64,000 nt of DNA from Burkholderiales bacterium RIFCSPLOWO2_02_FULL_57_36. GTDB taxonomy: Bacteria > Pseudomonadota > Gammaproteobacteria > Burkholderiales > Burkholderiaceae_D. The position numbers and the translations under genes were made by a program. This document shows, one piece after another, positions 26,178 through 36,497 of the stretch; the first letter of the stretch is position 1, and every line of letters starts with the position of its first letter. The DNA is taken from positions 186,001 through 250,000 of the forward strand of contig MESE01000001.1 in NCBI GenBank assembly GCA_001770855.1, written 5' to 3'. The notes below the pieces were generated by a model. That model did not search any database. It saw only the letters and a list, made by a program, of their open reading frames with translations, and was not told where the DNA came from.

Positions 26178-27482
26178 CTATGGCAAAGCGATCGCCCGCT
26201 CCGGTTGCGCTCGATTCACTGCAAAAGCAATAAGGGAAAAGATTTGCAGAACAAGAACGATGCCAAAAGCGGCGCGCATTGCGTCGGCTGGCGATGCGCC
26301 GTTTCTTTGAAACATATCAATCAGCAAGCCGATACCCCATTGCGCGATAAATGCCCCGATGAACAGCATCAGGTTGTAAGCGCTGTTGGCACGGCCGGCC
26401 AATGACGGCGGAAAGGACAGGCTGACATAGGTTGCCACCAGCATTCCAAGGCTGACGAACGCGGCAAGTGCGATCCACAGCAGCCACGAAAGAGGGTGCG
26501 ATGTCATCAGCATCGCACCCTGCACCAGTATCGCGCCGCCTAATCCGACTGTGATCACCTTCAATACCGGCCATCCTCGCTTGCCGCCATACGATATGTG
26601 GCGTGGCGCCCACCAGGACAACCACAAATAGGCGAGCATCAGGCAGAAATTGAACATGAACAAAATCTGCGAAGTTTGCGCGACGCTCATACCCAAGACG
26701 GTGACCATCCAGGGCCCTGCCCACAAGGTTTGCAGCGCGACGAAGGTGCCTTGATTGATTGCGCCCAGCGGTGCCAGGCGCCGAAAAAAGCGACTGCCGA
26801 AAACATGCGCGTAACCATCCCGCGAATTGCCGCTATCTACGGCCGGTGTGGCCGCGTCGCTCGCATTGTGCGCGGCATCGGATTGCGCCGCCATCTTTTT
26901 TTCCACCGGCGCCAATAGGAAAAAGATGGCCGCCGCCGCCAGTACAATCAACGCCGCCATGATCCAGAATACGCCACGCCAGCCGATATACGGCAAGGCG
27001 GCTGCCACCGGTACAGTGGTTGCCAGCACGCCGGACGTGCCTGCCACCAGCATCCGGCTCATCAACTGGCTTTGCCGTTCCGGCGCATACCATTGCCGAT
27101 AGGCTTTCAACGGTGCCATCAGGCAAGCGGATACGCCCACGCCAATCAGTGCGCGGCCGATCCACAATCCGGTCAGCGAAGTGCTCATCGCAAATATTGC
27201 GGCCCCCGCAGCTGCAAACAGCAAAAGCACCGACTCGGTCCTGCGCGCGCCGTATTTATCGAGCCAGATGCCCAGCGGCAGTTGCAGGCTGGCAAAGCTG
27301 AAAAAATATGCCGACGACAACAATCCAAGATCGGCATTGGATAATTCAAGATCAGCCATCAATGCAGGCGCGATCACCGCATTGATGGCACGAAACGCAT
27401 ACGACAATAAATAGGCGGCGGCAAAACAAGAGAAAACCCGAAACGCGAGCGTACCACCGAGAACCGGCATATTCGGCAGCAT
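26178..27482 (-). CDS. MFS transporter
   Basis: 434 residues with twelve membrane segments. The N-terminus YLLSYAFRAINAVIAPALMA, the TM2-3 loop LDKYGARRTES and the long central loop (about 195-235, KKMAAQSDAAHNASDAATPA) fit an anion:cation symporter-like or nitrate/hexuronate-like MFS protein. One base separates its start from the stop of the upstream lipoprotein gene, so they form an operon. Substrate unknown. Confidence 0.8.
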   Translation of the reverse strand: MLPNMPVLGGTLAFRVFSCFAAAYLLSYAFRAINAVIAPALMADLELSNADLGLLSSAYFFSFASLQLPLGIWLDKYGARRTESVLLLFAAAGAAIFAMSTSLTGLWIGRALIGVGVSACLMAPLKAYRQWYAPERQSQLMSRMLVAGTSGVLATTVPVAAALPYIGWRGVFWIMAALIVLAAAAIFFLLAPVEKKMAAQSDAAHNASDAATPAVDSGNSRDGYAHVFGSRFFRRLAPLGAINQGTFVALQTLWAGPWMVTVLGMSVAQTSQILFMFNFCLMLAYLWLSWWAPRHISYGGKRGWPVLKVITVGLGGAILVQGAMLMTSHPLSWLLWIALAAFVSLGMLVATYVSLSFPPSLAGRANSAYNLMLFIGAFIAQWGIGLLIDMFQRNGASPADAMRAAFGIVLVLQIFSLIAFAVNRAQPERAIALP

Positions 27483-27483
27483 C

Positions 27484-28029
27484 TCAGTTCAATTTCAATG
27501 AAGTGAAAAAAGTATCGACGGCATCGTGCGGCACAGCATTTTCCCGGCCCACCACAACGGCTTGGTATATACGCCGGTCTTTCTCTGCAAAGCGCGCATA
27601 CAAGATCAGGGGCTGTCCGTCTTTTTTACCGGACGGGACGCCGACTGCTTCGATTTCGATGAATGGAACGGAACTTCCGGTAGCCGGCGACGTTTTTTCA
27701 AGCCTGACCGTACCGGCGATATTTTTAACCAAGGCGGTTTTCATCGCATTTAACGCCTTTTGAGGCGCGGCCTGGTCCGGCAGTTTTGCGCTACCGATGG
27801 CAAAGGTGACGCCGGCTACTTCAGCCGCAGTCATCGTCATCGTAAGCTGCAGGCCGTCGAGGTTGATCGGACGCGAATGCGTTGCCGGCTTTGCCGGAAG
27901 CAAGACAACGAACGGCGCGTCGGTGCCGCGCACTTCGCGCCAGTTATAGGCCGGACTGCAGGCGGATATTCCGAATGCGGCCATTGCCGCGAATACTTTG
28001 ATGAATGAAAAACAGCGTGATTTCAGCAT
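27484..28029 (-). CDS. Predicted lipoprotein of unknown function
   Basis: 181 residues from the ATG at 28029. The N-terminus MLKSRCFSFIKVFAAMAAFG leads into the lipobox ISAC, so the mature protein should begin at that cysteine and be anchored in the envelope. The rest is a compact alpha/beta domain (VRGTDAPFVVLLPAKPATHS and LILYARFAEKDRRIYQAVV) without a family I can name. An earlier in-frame start would place the hydrophobic stretch too far in. It precedes the MFS gene by one base. Confidence 0.7.
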   Translation of the reverse strand: MLKSRCFSFIKVFAAMAAFGISACSPAYNWREVRGTDAPFVVLLPAKPATHSRPINLDGLQLTMTMTAAEVAGVTFAIGSAKLPDQAAPQKALNAMKTALVKNIAGTVRLEKTSPATGSSVPFIEIEAVGVPSGKKDGQPLILYARFAEKDRRIYQAVVVGRENAVPHDAVDTFFTSLKLN

Positions 28030-28125
28030 GACCGAGATGGTAACAGGAGCGGCATGATTCAGCTTCGTGCCCCTGCAAACGGCCTTCCATCGGCAAAAGA
28101 CCTGCATTCGATTGGAAACACCAAT

Positions 28126-28155
28126 AAAAAAACCCGCGAACCGATTGGTTGCGGG
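28126..28155 (-). terminator. Intrinsic terminator downstream of comM
   Basis: Read on the minus strand, CCCGCAACC pairs with GGTTCGCGGG with one bulge across a four-base loop and is followed by seven T. It lies about 140 bases after the comM stop and ends the ubiK-comM transcript. The rest of the 28030-28296 gap shows nothing else. Confidence 0.85.
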
Positions 28156-28296
28156 CTAAGAACTTCCAGGGAGTGGTGCTTCATTGAAGAACCGCCTTCA
28201 TCCTATAAGGATTTTATGTCGAGTCTTTGCGTTTGCGCAAAGTTGTTGGAATAAAATATTTCTGGAATGGCGTCGAACCTCCGCATGCACCAAGCC

Positions 28297-29820
28297 TTAA
28301 TGTTCCCGCAATGCGCGCCGGTACTGAATCGCCTCAGCCACATGGGGTTGCCCAATGGTGGTGTTGCCCTCCAGATCGGCAATGGTGCGCGCGACTTTCA
28401 GCACGCGATGGTAGGCGCGCGCCGACCAGTTCAGGCGCGCCATTGCAGTACGCAACAATTGGTCGCCGGCTGCATCAGGCTGACAGTACTGATCGATCTC
28501 CGAGGTGGACAAGCCGTTGTTGGTTTTCCCCTGGCGCGCTTGCTGGGTTGCAAAGGCCTGCTCCACCCGTTTGCCAATCATTGCCGAAGGCTCGCCATCG
28601 GCTTGTTTTACCAGATCGTCATGCGGCAATGCACCAACCTGGATTTGCATATCGATGCGATCAAGCAGCGGTCCGGAAATCCGATCCTGGTAACGTGCCA
28701 CGATGTCCGGCGTACAGCGGCATTTGTTCGATGGATGACCGAGGTAGCCGCATGGACACGGGTTCATCGCCGCGATCAGTTGAAAGCGCGCCGGGAAATC
28801 GGCCTGGCGCGCGGCGCGCGAAATCGTTATCTGGCCCGACTCGAGCGGCTCGCGCAATACTTCCAGAACGCGCCGGTCGAACTCAGGCAGTTCATCAAGA
28901 AACAGGACTCCGCGATGTGCCAATGAGATTTCACCGGGCCGCGGCGTGCTGCCGCCACCTACCAGGGCTACGCCGGATGCGGTGTGATGCGGGGCGCGAT
29001 AAGGCCGCACTTTCCAGCGCGCGGTCGTAAAGCCGCTGGTGAGCGATTGGACTGCCGCCGATTCCAGCGCTTCCTGGTCGGTCATCGATGGCAGAATCCC
29101 CGGGAAGCGTGCGGCCAGCATCGATTTTCCGGTGCCCGGAGGCCCGACCATCAATACGCTATGACCACCGGCGGCCGCAACTTCGAGCGCACGCTTGGCT
29201 TGATGCTGGCCTTTGACATCTGAAAAATCGAGATAACTTGGCGGCGCGATATCAGGCGCGGCGATATGCCGGTTTAGCCTCGCATCGCCATCTTTTGCGG
29301 CAAAATGCGCGCATACATGCAACAGAGAATCGGCTGGGAAAATGGTGGCATCCCGGACTAATGCCGCTTCGCCGGCATTGTCGCGCGGAAGGATGAAGGA
29401 GCGCTGTTTGCCCGATGCGTCGCCATCGCGGTGCATCGCGAATGTCATCGCCAATGCACCCCGAATCGGCCGCAATTCGCCCGACAGCGATAGTTCACCC
29501 GCAAATTCATATTGATCGAGCTCGCCGGACGGCATCTGTCCTGATGCGGCCAGGATCCCGAGCGCAATCGGCAAATCAAAACGTCCGGACTCTTTCGGCA
29601 GATCGGCGGGCGCCAGATTGACAGTTATGCGCCGTGCGGGAAATTCAAACCGGGCATTCTGCAATGCCGCGCGTACCCGATCCTTGGATTCCTTGACCTC
29701 GGTTTCCGGCAGGCCGACGATGGTAAAGGAGGGCAAGCCGTTGGCCAGATGCACTTCGACCGTTACTTCGGGGGCATGCATGCCGGCCAGTGCTCGGCTT
29801 TTCAGGACCGCCAGGCTCAT
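28297..29820 (-). CDS. comM: YifB/ComM family Mg-chelatase-like AAA+ ATPase
   Basis: 507 residues, full length. The N-terminal ChlI-type domain opens VLKSRALAGMHAPEVTVEVH and includes VGLPETEVKESKDRVRAAL. The AAA+ core (from about 205) has Walker A VGPPGTGKSML, Walker B GVLFLDELPEF, and a CxCG...C cysteine set (NPCPCGYLGH and KCRCTP). ComM is a hexameric helicase that promotes branch migration during natural transformation in Vibrio and Acinetobacter. It overlaps ubiK by ATGA, a conserved pairing in betaproteobacteria. Confidence 0.95.
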   Translation of the reverse strand: MSLAVLKSRALAGMHAPEVTVEVHLANGLPSFTIVGLPETEVKESKDRVRAALQNARFEFPARRITVNLAPADLPKESGRFDLPIALGILAASGQMPSGELDQYEFAGELSLSGELRPIRGALAMTFAMHRDGDASGKQRSFILPRDNAGEAALVRDATIFPADSLLHVCAHFAAKDGDARLNRHIAAPDIAPPSYLDFSDVKGQHQAKRALEVAAAGGHSVLMVGPPGTGKSMLAARFPGILPSMTDQEALESAAVQSLTSGFTTARWKVRPYRAPHHTASGVALVGGGSTPRPGEISLAHRGVLFLDELPEFDRRVLEVLREPLESGQITISRAARQADFPARFQLIAAMNPCPCGYLGHPSNKCRCTPDIVARYQDRISGPLLDRIDMQIQVGALPHDDLVKQADGEPSAMIGKRVEQAFATQQARQGKTNNGLSTSEIDQYCQPDAAGDQLLRTAMARLNWSARAYHRVLKVARTIADLEGNTTIGQPHVAEAIQYRRALREH

Positions 29821-30062
29821 TGATTGGTTTTGAGCAGTGCTTCCAGTTCGGCAACACGCGCTTCCAGTGCTTCCAGCTTGGCGCGGGTTTTGGCGAGCAC
29901 TTGCATCTGTACGTCGAATTCTTCGCGAGTGACCAGATCAAGCTTGGAAAATCCTTGATTCAGCATCGCCTTCACGTTTTTTTCAATATCCTTCGCTGGC
30001 GAATTCTCCAAGGCTTGATTAATTTTTGCTTGCAAATCATTAAAGAAATTTGGCTTATCCAT
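29817..30062 (-). CDS. ubiK: Ubiquinone biosynthesis accessory factor UbiK (YqiC-like)
   Basis: 81 residues. An amphipathic N-terminal part (NFFNDLQAKINQALENSPAK) is followed by a C-terminal coiled coil (AKLEALEARVAELEALLK) typical of the BMFP/YqiC family. UbiK binds UbiJ and lipid in the aerobic ubiquinone complex of E. coli. I use the ATG at 30062, which starts exactly at the family N-terminus. It is divergent from the nitrogen-regulated porin operon and coupled to comM by four bases. Confidence 0.88.
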   Translation of the reverse strand: MDKPNFFNDLQAKINQALENSPAKDIEKNVKAMLNQGFSKLDLVTREEFDVQMQVLAKTRAKLEALEARVAELEALLKTNQ

Positions 30063-30087
30063 AGGTGGCGGTCCATTTTGGTGAATT

Positions 30088-30120
30088 TGCACTATTTAGA
30101 TGCGCTCCAAATTGGTGCGC
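30088..30120. promoter_or_regulatory. Two overlapping NtrC-like enhancer sites
   Basis: TGCACTATTTAGATGCGC (30088-30105) differs in few places from the E. coli glnA NtrC site, and GCGCTCC-N5-GGTGCGC (30102-30120) is a second imperfect copy. They lie about 100-130 bases upstream of the sigma-54 promoter, the usual enhancer distance. Inferred from pattern only. Confidence 0.55.
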
Positions 30121-30216
30121 TCAACGCTGGTGCGCTATTCGCGCCCGGCAGCAATAATCATAGGCTAATCAGGCATTTAATGGTGAAAACGATGCAAAAC
30201 GCACGATAAAGGCAGC

Positions 30217-30231
30217 TGGCACGCGTCCTGC
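30217..30231 (+). promoter_or_regulatory. Sigma-54 promoter of porin-glnK-amtB operon
   Basis: TGGCAC-N5-CTGC fits the -24/-12 consensus TGGCAC-N5-TTGC with one mismatch. Transcription would begin near 30243, about 50 bases before the porin start. Together with NtrC-like sites it predicts induction under nitrogen limitation. Confidence 0.8.
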
Positions 30232-30293
30232 TAATAGTGCTTTCAAAGAATATTTTTTCGCTTTTTGTTTCAATCCAGCCTAAAGGGAATGCC

Positions 30294-31450
<1,157 letters not shown>

Positions 31451-31459
31451 GGGGATAAC

Positions 31460-32893
31460 ATGAAAAAACAAATCGCAAGACTCCTGGCGGCCAGTGCGCT
31501 GCTGTTCGCAATGGGCTTTTCGCACACTGCGCTGGCAGCGGACGAACCGGCTTTGAAGGCTGAGGCAACGGTTACGGCTCAGGCTGACACGGCGACTCCG
31601 CCGGCCACGGCGTCCGAGCCGACGCCGCCTGCCGCAACCGAGGCCAAGCCGGACCCGGCGCCTGCCGCCGCGCCGGCCCTCGACTCGGGCGATACCGCGT
31701 GGATGCTGACTTCGACCATGCTGGTGATTCTGATGACCATCCCGGGCCTCGCACTGTTCTATGGAGGCCTCGGTCGCGCCAAGAACATGCTGTCGGTGCT
31801 GATGCAGGTGTTCGTGGTTTTCTCGCTCATCACGCTTCTGTGGGCGATCTACGGCTATTCCCTCGCATTCGGTGGCGAGGGCACGTTTGTCGCCGGTTTC
31901 GACAAGCTGTTCCTGAAGGGCATCGCGGCGAATACGCTGTCGAGCGCCTTGCCGACCATCCCCGAATTCGTGTTCGTGATATTCCAGGCGACGTTCGCAG
32001 CTATCACCTGCGCACTGATCGTCGGCTCCTTTGCCGAGCGCATCAAGTTCTCCGCAGTGCTGCTGTTCTCCGCGCTCTGGTTTACCTTCAGCTATATCCC
32101 GCTGGCGCACATGGTGTGGGGCGGCGGCCTGCTGGCTCAGGATGGCGCGCTCGACTTTGCCGGCGGCACCGTGGTGCACATCAATGCCGGTGTCGCGGCT
32201 CTGGTCGGCGCCTATGTGATCGGCAAGCGCATCGGTTACGGCAAGGAAGCGATGACCCCGCATAACCTGACGCTGACCATGGTAGGTGCTTCCCTGCTGT
32301 GGGTGGGCTGGTTCGGTTTCAATGCCGGCTCGGCCGGTGCGGCCAACGGTGTGGCCGGTCTGGCCTTCATCAATACCGTGTTTGCCACTGCCGCAGCCAC
32401 ATTGTCCTGGATCGCCGGCGAAGCGGTGAGCAAGGGCAAGGGGTCCATGCTGGGCGCGGCGTCCGGTGCGGTGGCGGGACTTGTTGCGATTACCCCGGCG
32501 GCCGGTTTCGTGGGTCCGATGGGTTCGATCGTGCTGGGCCTGGTGGCCGGTATCGTTTGCTTGTGGGGCGTCAATGGCCTGAAGAGAATGTTGGGTGCGG
32601 ATGATGCATTCGACGTCTTTGGGGTGCATGGCGTGGGCGGCATCGTCGGCGCACTGCTGACGGCGGTATTCGCGGCGCCGGCTTTGGGCGGCATGCAAGC
32701 CGACGATTATGCGATGGGACATCAGTTGTGGGTGCAGTTAAAGAGTGTTCTACTCACCTTGGCCTGGTCCGGCGTGGTGGCTTTCGTGGCTTTCAAGCTG
32801 GTTGACATGATCGTGGGACTACGTGTGACCGAAGAAGAAGAGCGGGAAGGTCTGGATATTTCCAGTCACGGCGAATCAGCCTACCATTTCTGA
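31460..32893 (+). CDS. amtB: Ammonium transporter AmtB
   Basis: 477 residues. A signal peptide (about 1-26, ending HTALA) is followed by an alanine/proline/threonine-rich linker of about 45 residues and eleven membrane helices starting at DTAWMLTSTMLVILMTIPGL. Conserved channel blocks are FYGGLGRAKNMLSVLMQ, LAHMVWGGG, HINAGVAALVGAYVIGKR and FDVFGVHGVGGIVGALLT, the last with a pore histidine. AAGGGG precedes the ATG. The gene body looks more GC-rich than its neighbours. A strong terminator follows. Confidence 0.97.
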   Translation: MKKQIARLLAASALLFAMGFSHTALAADEPALKAEATVTAQADTATPPATASEPTPPAATEAKPDPAPAAAPALDSGDTAWMLTSTMLVILMTIPGLALFYGGLGRAKNMLSVLMQVFVVFSLITLLWAIYGYSLAFGGEGTFVAGFDKLFLKGIAANTLSSALPTIPEFVFVIFQATFAAITCALIVGSFAERIKFSAVLLFSALWFTFSYIPLAHMVWGGGLLAQDGALDFAGGTVVHINAGVAALVGAYVIGKRIGYGKEAMTPHNLTLTMVGASLLWVGWFGFNAGSAGAANGVAGLAFINTVFATAAATLSWIAGEAVSKGKGSMLGAASGAVAGLVAITPAAGFVGPMGSIVLGLVAGIVCLWGVNGLKRMLGADDAFDVFGVHGVGGIVGALLTAVFAAPALGGMQADDYAMGHQLWVQLKSVLLTLAWSGVVAFVAFKLVDMIVGLRVTEEEEREGLDISSHGESAYHF

Positions 32894-32941
32894 TCATCGG
32901 TTTTCAGTCAACGCATCGAGCCCATTTCATCGGGCAGAGAA

Positions 32942-32969
32942 AGCGCCTCTTCGGAGGCGCTTTTTTTTT
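32942..32969 (+). terminator. Intrinsic terminator after amtB
   Basis: AGCGCCTC pairs exactly with GAGGCGCT around a UUCG tetraloop and nine T follow. It ends the porin-glnK-amtB operon. Confidence 0.95.
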
Positions 32970-32984
32970 ACGGGCGATTTTTAT

Positions 32985-33224
32985 TCAGCCCTTCGGAACG
33001 AGGTGGGCAAAAGGGAGGGCCTGCAACCGTGGCGTGATACGAGAAAGGCAAGGCGCGCACAAGTAGTTCCAGCCATGTCCGACAAAATATTCTGGAGCGT
33101 CATTGCCGTCGGTTTCATGGCGCAGGCAATTGGCGGCCTCATTAACCAAGAAAATCAAGACCCGTAATCCATCCTGTCGATCGGTGCACGCATGGAGGTT
33201 GCACTTTGTGCAAGATGTGTTCAA
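32985..33224 (-). CDS. Possible small cysteine-rich protein
   Basis: 79 residues from a TTG start. It has two CxxC pairs (CTKC near the N-terminus, CAPC near residue 57) plus histidines, which would suit a zinc ribbon, and a hydrophobic-rich middle. I do not recognise the family and the start is weak, with no clear Shine-Dalgarno. It is the only gene-like content in the 525-base stretch between amtB and gshA apart from the terminator. It could be a chance frame. Confidence 0.35.
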   Translation of the reverse strand: MNTSCTKCNLHACTDRQDGLRVLIFLVNEAANCLRHETDGNDAPEYFVGHGWNYLCAPCLSRITPRLQALPFAHLVPKG

Positions 33225-33418
33225 TCCGGGTCTGGGGTAAAGTCTTCACGAGCTGATGTAGCAATTCCTATCGAGCGGCTCTTTTCCAGGCAAGTCTTTT
33301 AAAACAAATGGATCATCCCCAAATTGTTGTAATTCCTGCGGCGCATAGCACGCGAATCATTGATTCCCGTTAGAATCTGCGTCAAATACCGCCACACGTT
33401 CCAAAAAAAGGGTTTCAT

Positions 33419-34717
33419 ATGGTTCCGCATCTCGTCACCGCCTTGAACGGTCCACTGCTCGATCTCGAAAAGAAAATTCTGGCTGCCACACCCGCCATCG
33501 AGCGCTGGTTCAGGCTGGAATGGCAGGAGCATACGCCGCCGTTCTATTGCTCGGTCGACTTGCGCAATGCCGGTTTCAAGCTCGCCCCAGTCGATACCAA
33601 CCTGTTTCCCGGCGGTTTCAATAATCTGTCGCCGGAAATGCTGCCGCTCGCGGTACAGGCTGCGATGGCGGCAATCGAGAAGTATTGTCCAGACGCCAAA
33701 AATCTGCTGCTGATTCCCGAAAACCATACGCGCAACACGTTTTACCTGCAAAACGTTGCGCGTTTGATGCAGATTTTTCGTCAGACCGGGCTCAATGTGC
33801 GGCTGGGCTCGCTGTCGGAAGATATCAAGCAGCCAACGTCGATTGAGCTGCCGGACGGCACTTCGATCACGGTCGAACCGCTGGAACTGTTGAACAACGG
33901 CCGCCGCGTCGGACTGAAGAATTTCGATCCATGCACAATCCTGCTGAATAACGATTTGTCATCCGGCCTGCCGTCGATCCTGGACGGTTTACACGAACAG
34001 AACGTATTGCCGCCATTGCATGCCGGCTGGGCGGTGCGGCGCAAGACCAATCATTTCGCGGCTTACGACGAAGTGGTCAAGAAGTTTTCCAAAATGATCG
34101 ATGTCGATCCGTGGATGCTCAATCCCTACTTCGGCAAATGCGGCGAAATCAATTTTAACGAGCGTACCGGTGAAGATTGTCTGGCATCGAACGTCGATAC
34201 CTTGCTGGCGAAGATTCGCAAGAAATACAAGGAATACGGTATCAAGGAATCCCCGTTCGTGATCGTCAAGGCCGATGCCGGCACCTACGGAATGGGCATC
34301 ATGACCGTGCGCGATGCCAGCGAGGTGAAAGACCTCAATCGCAAGCAGCGCAACAAAATGTCGATCATCAAGGAGGGGCTGGAAGTCACCGACGTGATTA
34401 TTCAGGAAGGTGTGCATACCTTCGAACGCATCAACGACTCGGTTGCCGAACCGGTGGTGTACATGATCGACCGTTATGTGGTCGGTGGATTTTACCGGGT
34501 GCATGCGGAGCGCGGCGTCGATGAAAACCTGAATTCGCCCGGCGCGCATTTCGTCCCGCTCGCATTTGCGCAGCAGCATGCACTGCCCGATCTGCAGGCC
34601 AAGCCCGGTACCGCGGCACCGAACCGGTTCTATATGTATGGCGTGGTTGCACGCCTTGCACTGCTGGCTGCATCGCTGGAATTGGAAAAAACCGATCCCA
34701 ATCCTGAAATTTATTAA
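33419..34717 (+). CDS. gshA: Glutamate--cysteine ligase, proteobacterial ATP-grasp-like type
   Basis: 432 residues. The sequence matches the betaproteobacterial GshA family, unrelated in length and motifs to E. coli GshA: FYCSVDLRNAGFKLAPVDTN, FPGGFNNLSPEML, LIPENHTRNTFYLQNV, VKADAGTYGMGIMTV. It makes gamma-glutamylcysteine, the first step of glutathione synthesis. gshB follows after 17 bases, so both steps form one operon, and the PTS genes come next on the same strand. Confidence 0.93.
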   Translation: MVPHLVTALNGPLLDLEKKILAATPAIERWFRLEWQEHTPPFYCSVDLRNAGFKLAPVDTNLFPGGFNNLSPEMLPLAVQAAMAAIEKYCPDAKNLLLIPENHTRNTFYLQNVARLMQIFRQTGLNVRLGSLSEDIKQPTSIELPDGTSITVEPLELLNNGRRVGLKNFDPCTILLNNDLSSGLPSILDGLHEQNVLPPLHAGWAVRRKTNHFAAYDEVVKKFSKMIDVDPWMLNPYFGKCGEINFNERTGEDCLASNVDTLLAKIRKKYKEYGIKESPFVIVKADAGTYGMGIMTVRDASEVKDLNRKQRNKMSIIKEGLEVTDVIIQEGVHTFERINDSVAEPVVYMIDRYVVGGFYRVHAERGVDENLNSPGAHFVPLAFAQQHALPDLQAKPGTAAPNRFYMYGVVARLALLAASLELEKTDPNPEIY

Positions 34718-34734
34718 GCCCGGGACAGGTTTTT

Positions 34735-35673
34735 ATGAAAATTGCCTTTATTGCCAATCCGCTTTCGACCTTTAAAATCTATAAAGACACCACTTATGCC
34801 ATGATCGTAGAGGCAGCCAGGCGGGGGCATGAAATTTACGCGTTCGAACACAAGGATATGGCTTTTGAGGGCGGCGCTGTAGTTGCCAATATCACGCATA
34901 TCACACTGACCGGCGATCCCGACGATTGGTATCGCGCCGATGCGCCTGTCTCGCAACTCCTGAGCGAATTCGATGCGGTTGTAGAACGGACCGATCCGCC
35001 GTTCGATATGGAATATATCTATGCGACTTATTTGCTTGAACTGGCCGAGGTGCAGGGTGCGCACGTCTTCAACAAGCCCGAAGCGATACGCAGCCATAAT
35101 GAGAAATTCGCGATTGCGCAATTTTCGCAATTCATCCCGCCCACCCTGGTCACCGGCGATGCGGCGCGGATACGAGCCTTTCATCGCGAACATCAAGACA
35201 TTATCCTGAAGCCGCTGGATGGCATGGGCGGCGCCGGCATTTTCCGCGTCAAGCAAGACGAACTGAATATCGGATCGATCATCGAGACGCTGACGCACAA
35301 TGGCACCCGAACCATCATGGTGCAGCGTTTTATCCCTGAAATTACCTCGGGCGACAAGCGAATTTTGTTAATTGGCGGAAAAATGGTGCCGTTTTGCTTG
35401 GCCCGCATTCCGCAAGGCGGCGAAGTGCGCGGCAATCTGGCGGTCGGCGGATTGGGCGTTGCGCAGCCGGTTTCGGCGCGAGATTGTGAAATCGGCGAGA
35501 TGCTTGCGCCAATTCTACTGAAGCGGGGACTATTGCTGGTAGGATTGGATGCAATTGGCGATTATCTGACTGAATTGAATGTAACCAGTCCGACATGCTT
35601 TCAGGAAATCGAGCAGCAAACCGGTTTCAAGGTTGCTGAAATGTTTGTTGATGCTCTGGAGCAGGCTGTTTAA
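34735..35673 (+). CDS. gshB: Glutathione synthetase
   Basis: 312 residues, the E. coli GshB length. N-terminal IAFIANPLSTFKIYKDTTYA binds substrate. The ATP-grasp core has VERTDPPFDMEYIYATYLLE, ILKPLDGMGGAGIFRV and the metal-binding end ITSGDKRILLIGG. It adds glycine to gamma-glutamylcysteine. ACAGG precedes the ATG. The gene is co-transcribed with gshA. Confidence 0.97.
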   Translation: MKIAFIANPLSTFKIYKDTTYAMIVEAARRGHEIYAFEHKDMAFEGGAVVANITHITLTGDPDDWYRADAPVSQLLSEFDAVVERTDPPFDMEYIYATYLLELAEVQGAHVFNKPEAIRSHNEKFAIAQFSQFIPPTLVTGDAARIRAFHREHQDIILKPLDGMGGAGIFRVKQDELNIGSIIETLTHNGTRTIMVQRFIPEITSGDKRILLIGGKMVPFCLARIPQGGEVRGNLAVGGLGVAQPVSARDCEIGEMLAPILLKRGLLLVGLDAIGDYLTELNVTSPTCFQEIEQQTGFKVAEMFVDALEQAV

Positions 35674-35712
35674 TTCCCGATCCTGTTTTTCGCTGGGCTT
35701 TTTAGTGAGGGA

Positions 35713-35724
35713 TTGAACGTTCAA
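35713..35724. promoter_or_regulatory. Perfect palindrome before the PTS genes
   Basis: TTGAACGTTCAA is a perfect 12-base palindrome, with flanking GG and CC continuing the symmetry after one mismatch. It lies 53 bases upstream of the EIIA gene in the 103-base gap after gshB. A regulator site is plausible but unidentified. Confidence 0.35.
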
Positions 35725-35776
35725 ACCATCGCCCATTATGTAACGCCCAATTGTTATTATTTTTTAAACCCAAATC

Positions 35777-36184
35777 ATGGTCGGTATCCTGCTGTTAACA
35801 CATGCTCCCCTGGGTCACGCCTTCATTGAGGCGGCCAGTCATGTGTTTCGCGCACGACCGGAACGGATCGAGGCAATCGACGTCTGGGCAGATCAGGATC
35901 CGCTCGAAGTGAAACGGCTTGCCGAAGCGGCAATTGCTCGTATCGACGACGGCTCCGGCGTCTTGATCATTACCGATGTGATGGGTGGAACGCCTTCCAA
36001 CTGCACATTGCAACTGGCTCGGCCCGGTCATATTGAAGTGATCGCCGGCATCAGCCTTCCAATGCTGTTGCGCGCGATCACTTACCGCAATGACACTATC
36101 GAGGTGGTGGTTGAAATGGCACTCGCCGGCGGCCAAAGCGGCGCAGTCAAAGTGGACAACAGGGTTCGCCTGTCGCCCAATTAA
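35777..36184 (+). CDS. PTS EIIA component, mannose type
   Basis: 135 residues forming one EIIA-Man domain. The phosphorylated histidine is in ILLLTHAPLGHAFIEAA near residue 10, and VLIITDVMGGTPSNCT is the conserved second block. No EIIB, EIIC or EIID gene accompanies it, so phosphate probably ends on this protein for regulation rather than sugar uptake. HPr follows after 16 bases and Enzyme I after that. Confidence 0.93.
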   Translation: MVGILLLTHAPLGHAFIEAASHVFRARPERIEAIDVWADQDPLEVKRLAEAAIARIDDGSGVLIITDVMGGTPSNCTLQLARPGHIEVIAGISLPMLLRAITYRNDTIEVVVEMALAGGQSGAVKVDNRVRLSPN

Positions 36185-36200
36185 ACAGAAAAATTAAAAG

Positions 36201-36470
36201 ATGATTCAACAAGACGTGGAAATAATCAACAAGCTCGGTTTGCATGCGCGTGCTTCCGCCAAATTGACCCAGCTTGCGGCTAAATTTCAAAGCGAGGTCT
36301 GGATGGCCCGCAACAAAAGGCGTGTCAATGCCAAGTCGATCATGGGTGTCATGATGCTGGCCGCGGGTAAGGGCGCCGTGGTCGCACTTGAAGCCGACGG
36401 ACCGGATGAAAAGGAATGCATGGCTGCGATGCTGCAGCTGATCGGTAACAAATTCGACGAAGGCGAGTAA
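36201..36470 (+). CDS. ptsH: Phosphocarrier protein HPr
   Basis: 89 residues. NKLGLHARASAKLTQLA contains the phosphoacceptor histidine, followed by the conserved arginine. AKSIMGVMMLAAGKGA holds the serine (Ser46 type) that an HPr kinase could modify. It relays phosphate from Enzyme I to the EIIA encoded just upstream. Confidence 0.96.
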   Translation: MIQQDVEIINKLGLHARASAKLTQLAAKFQSEVWMARNKRRVNAKSIMGVMMLAAGKGAVVALEADGPDEKECMAAMLQLIGNKFDEGE

Positions 36471-36497
36471 TTTCCGATTTTTTATAGGTCTGTATCG

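Noticed and set aside
28054-28254. 66-codon plus-strand frame after the lipoprotein gene
   Set aside because: It runs through the comM terminator hairpin and shows no motif or Shine-Dalgarno.
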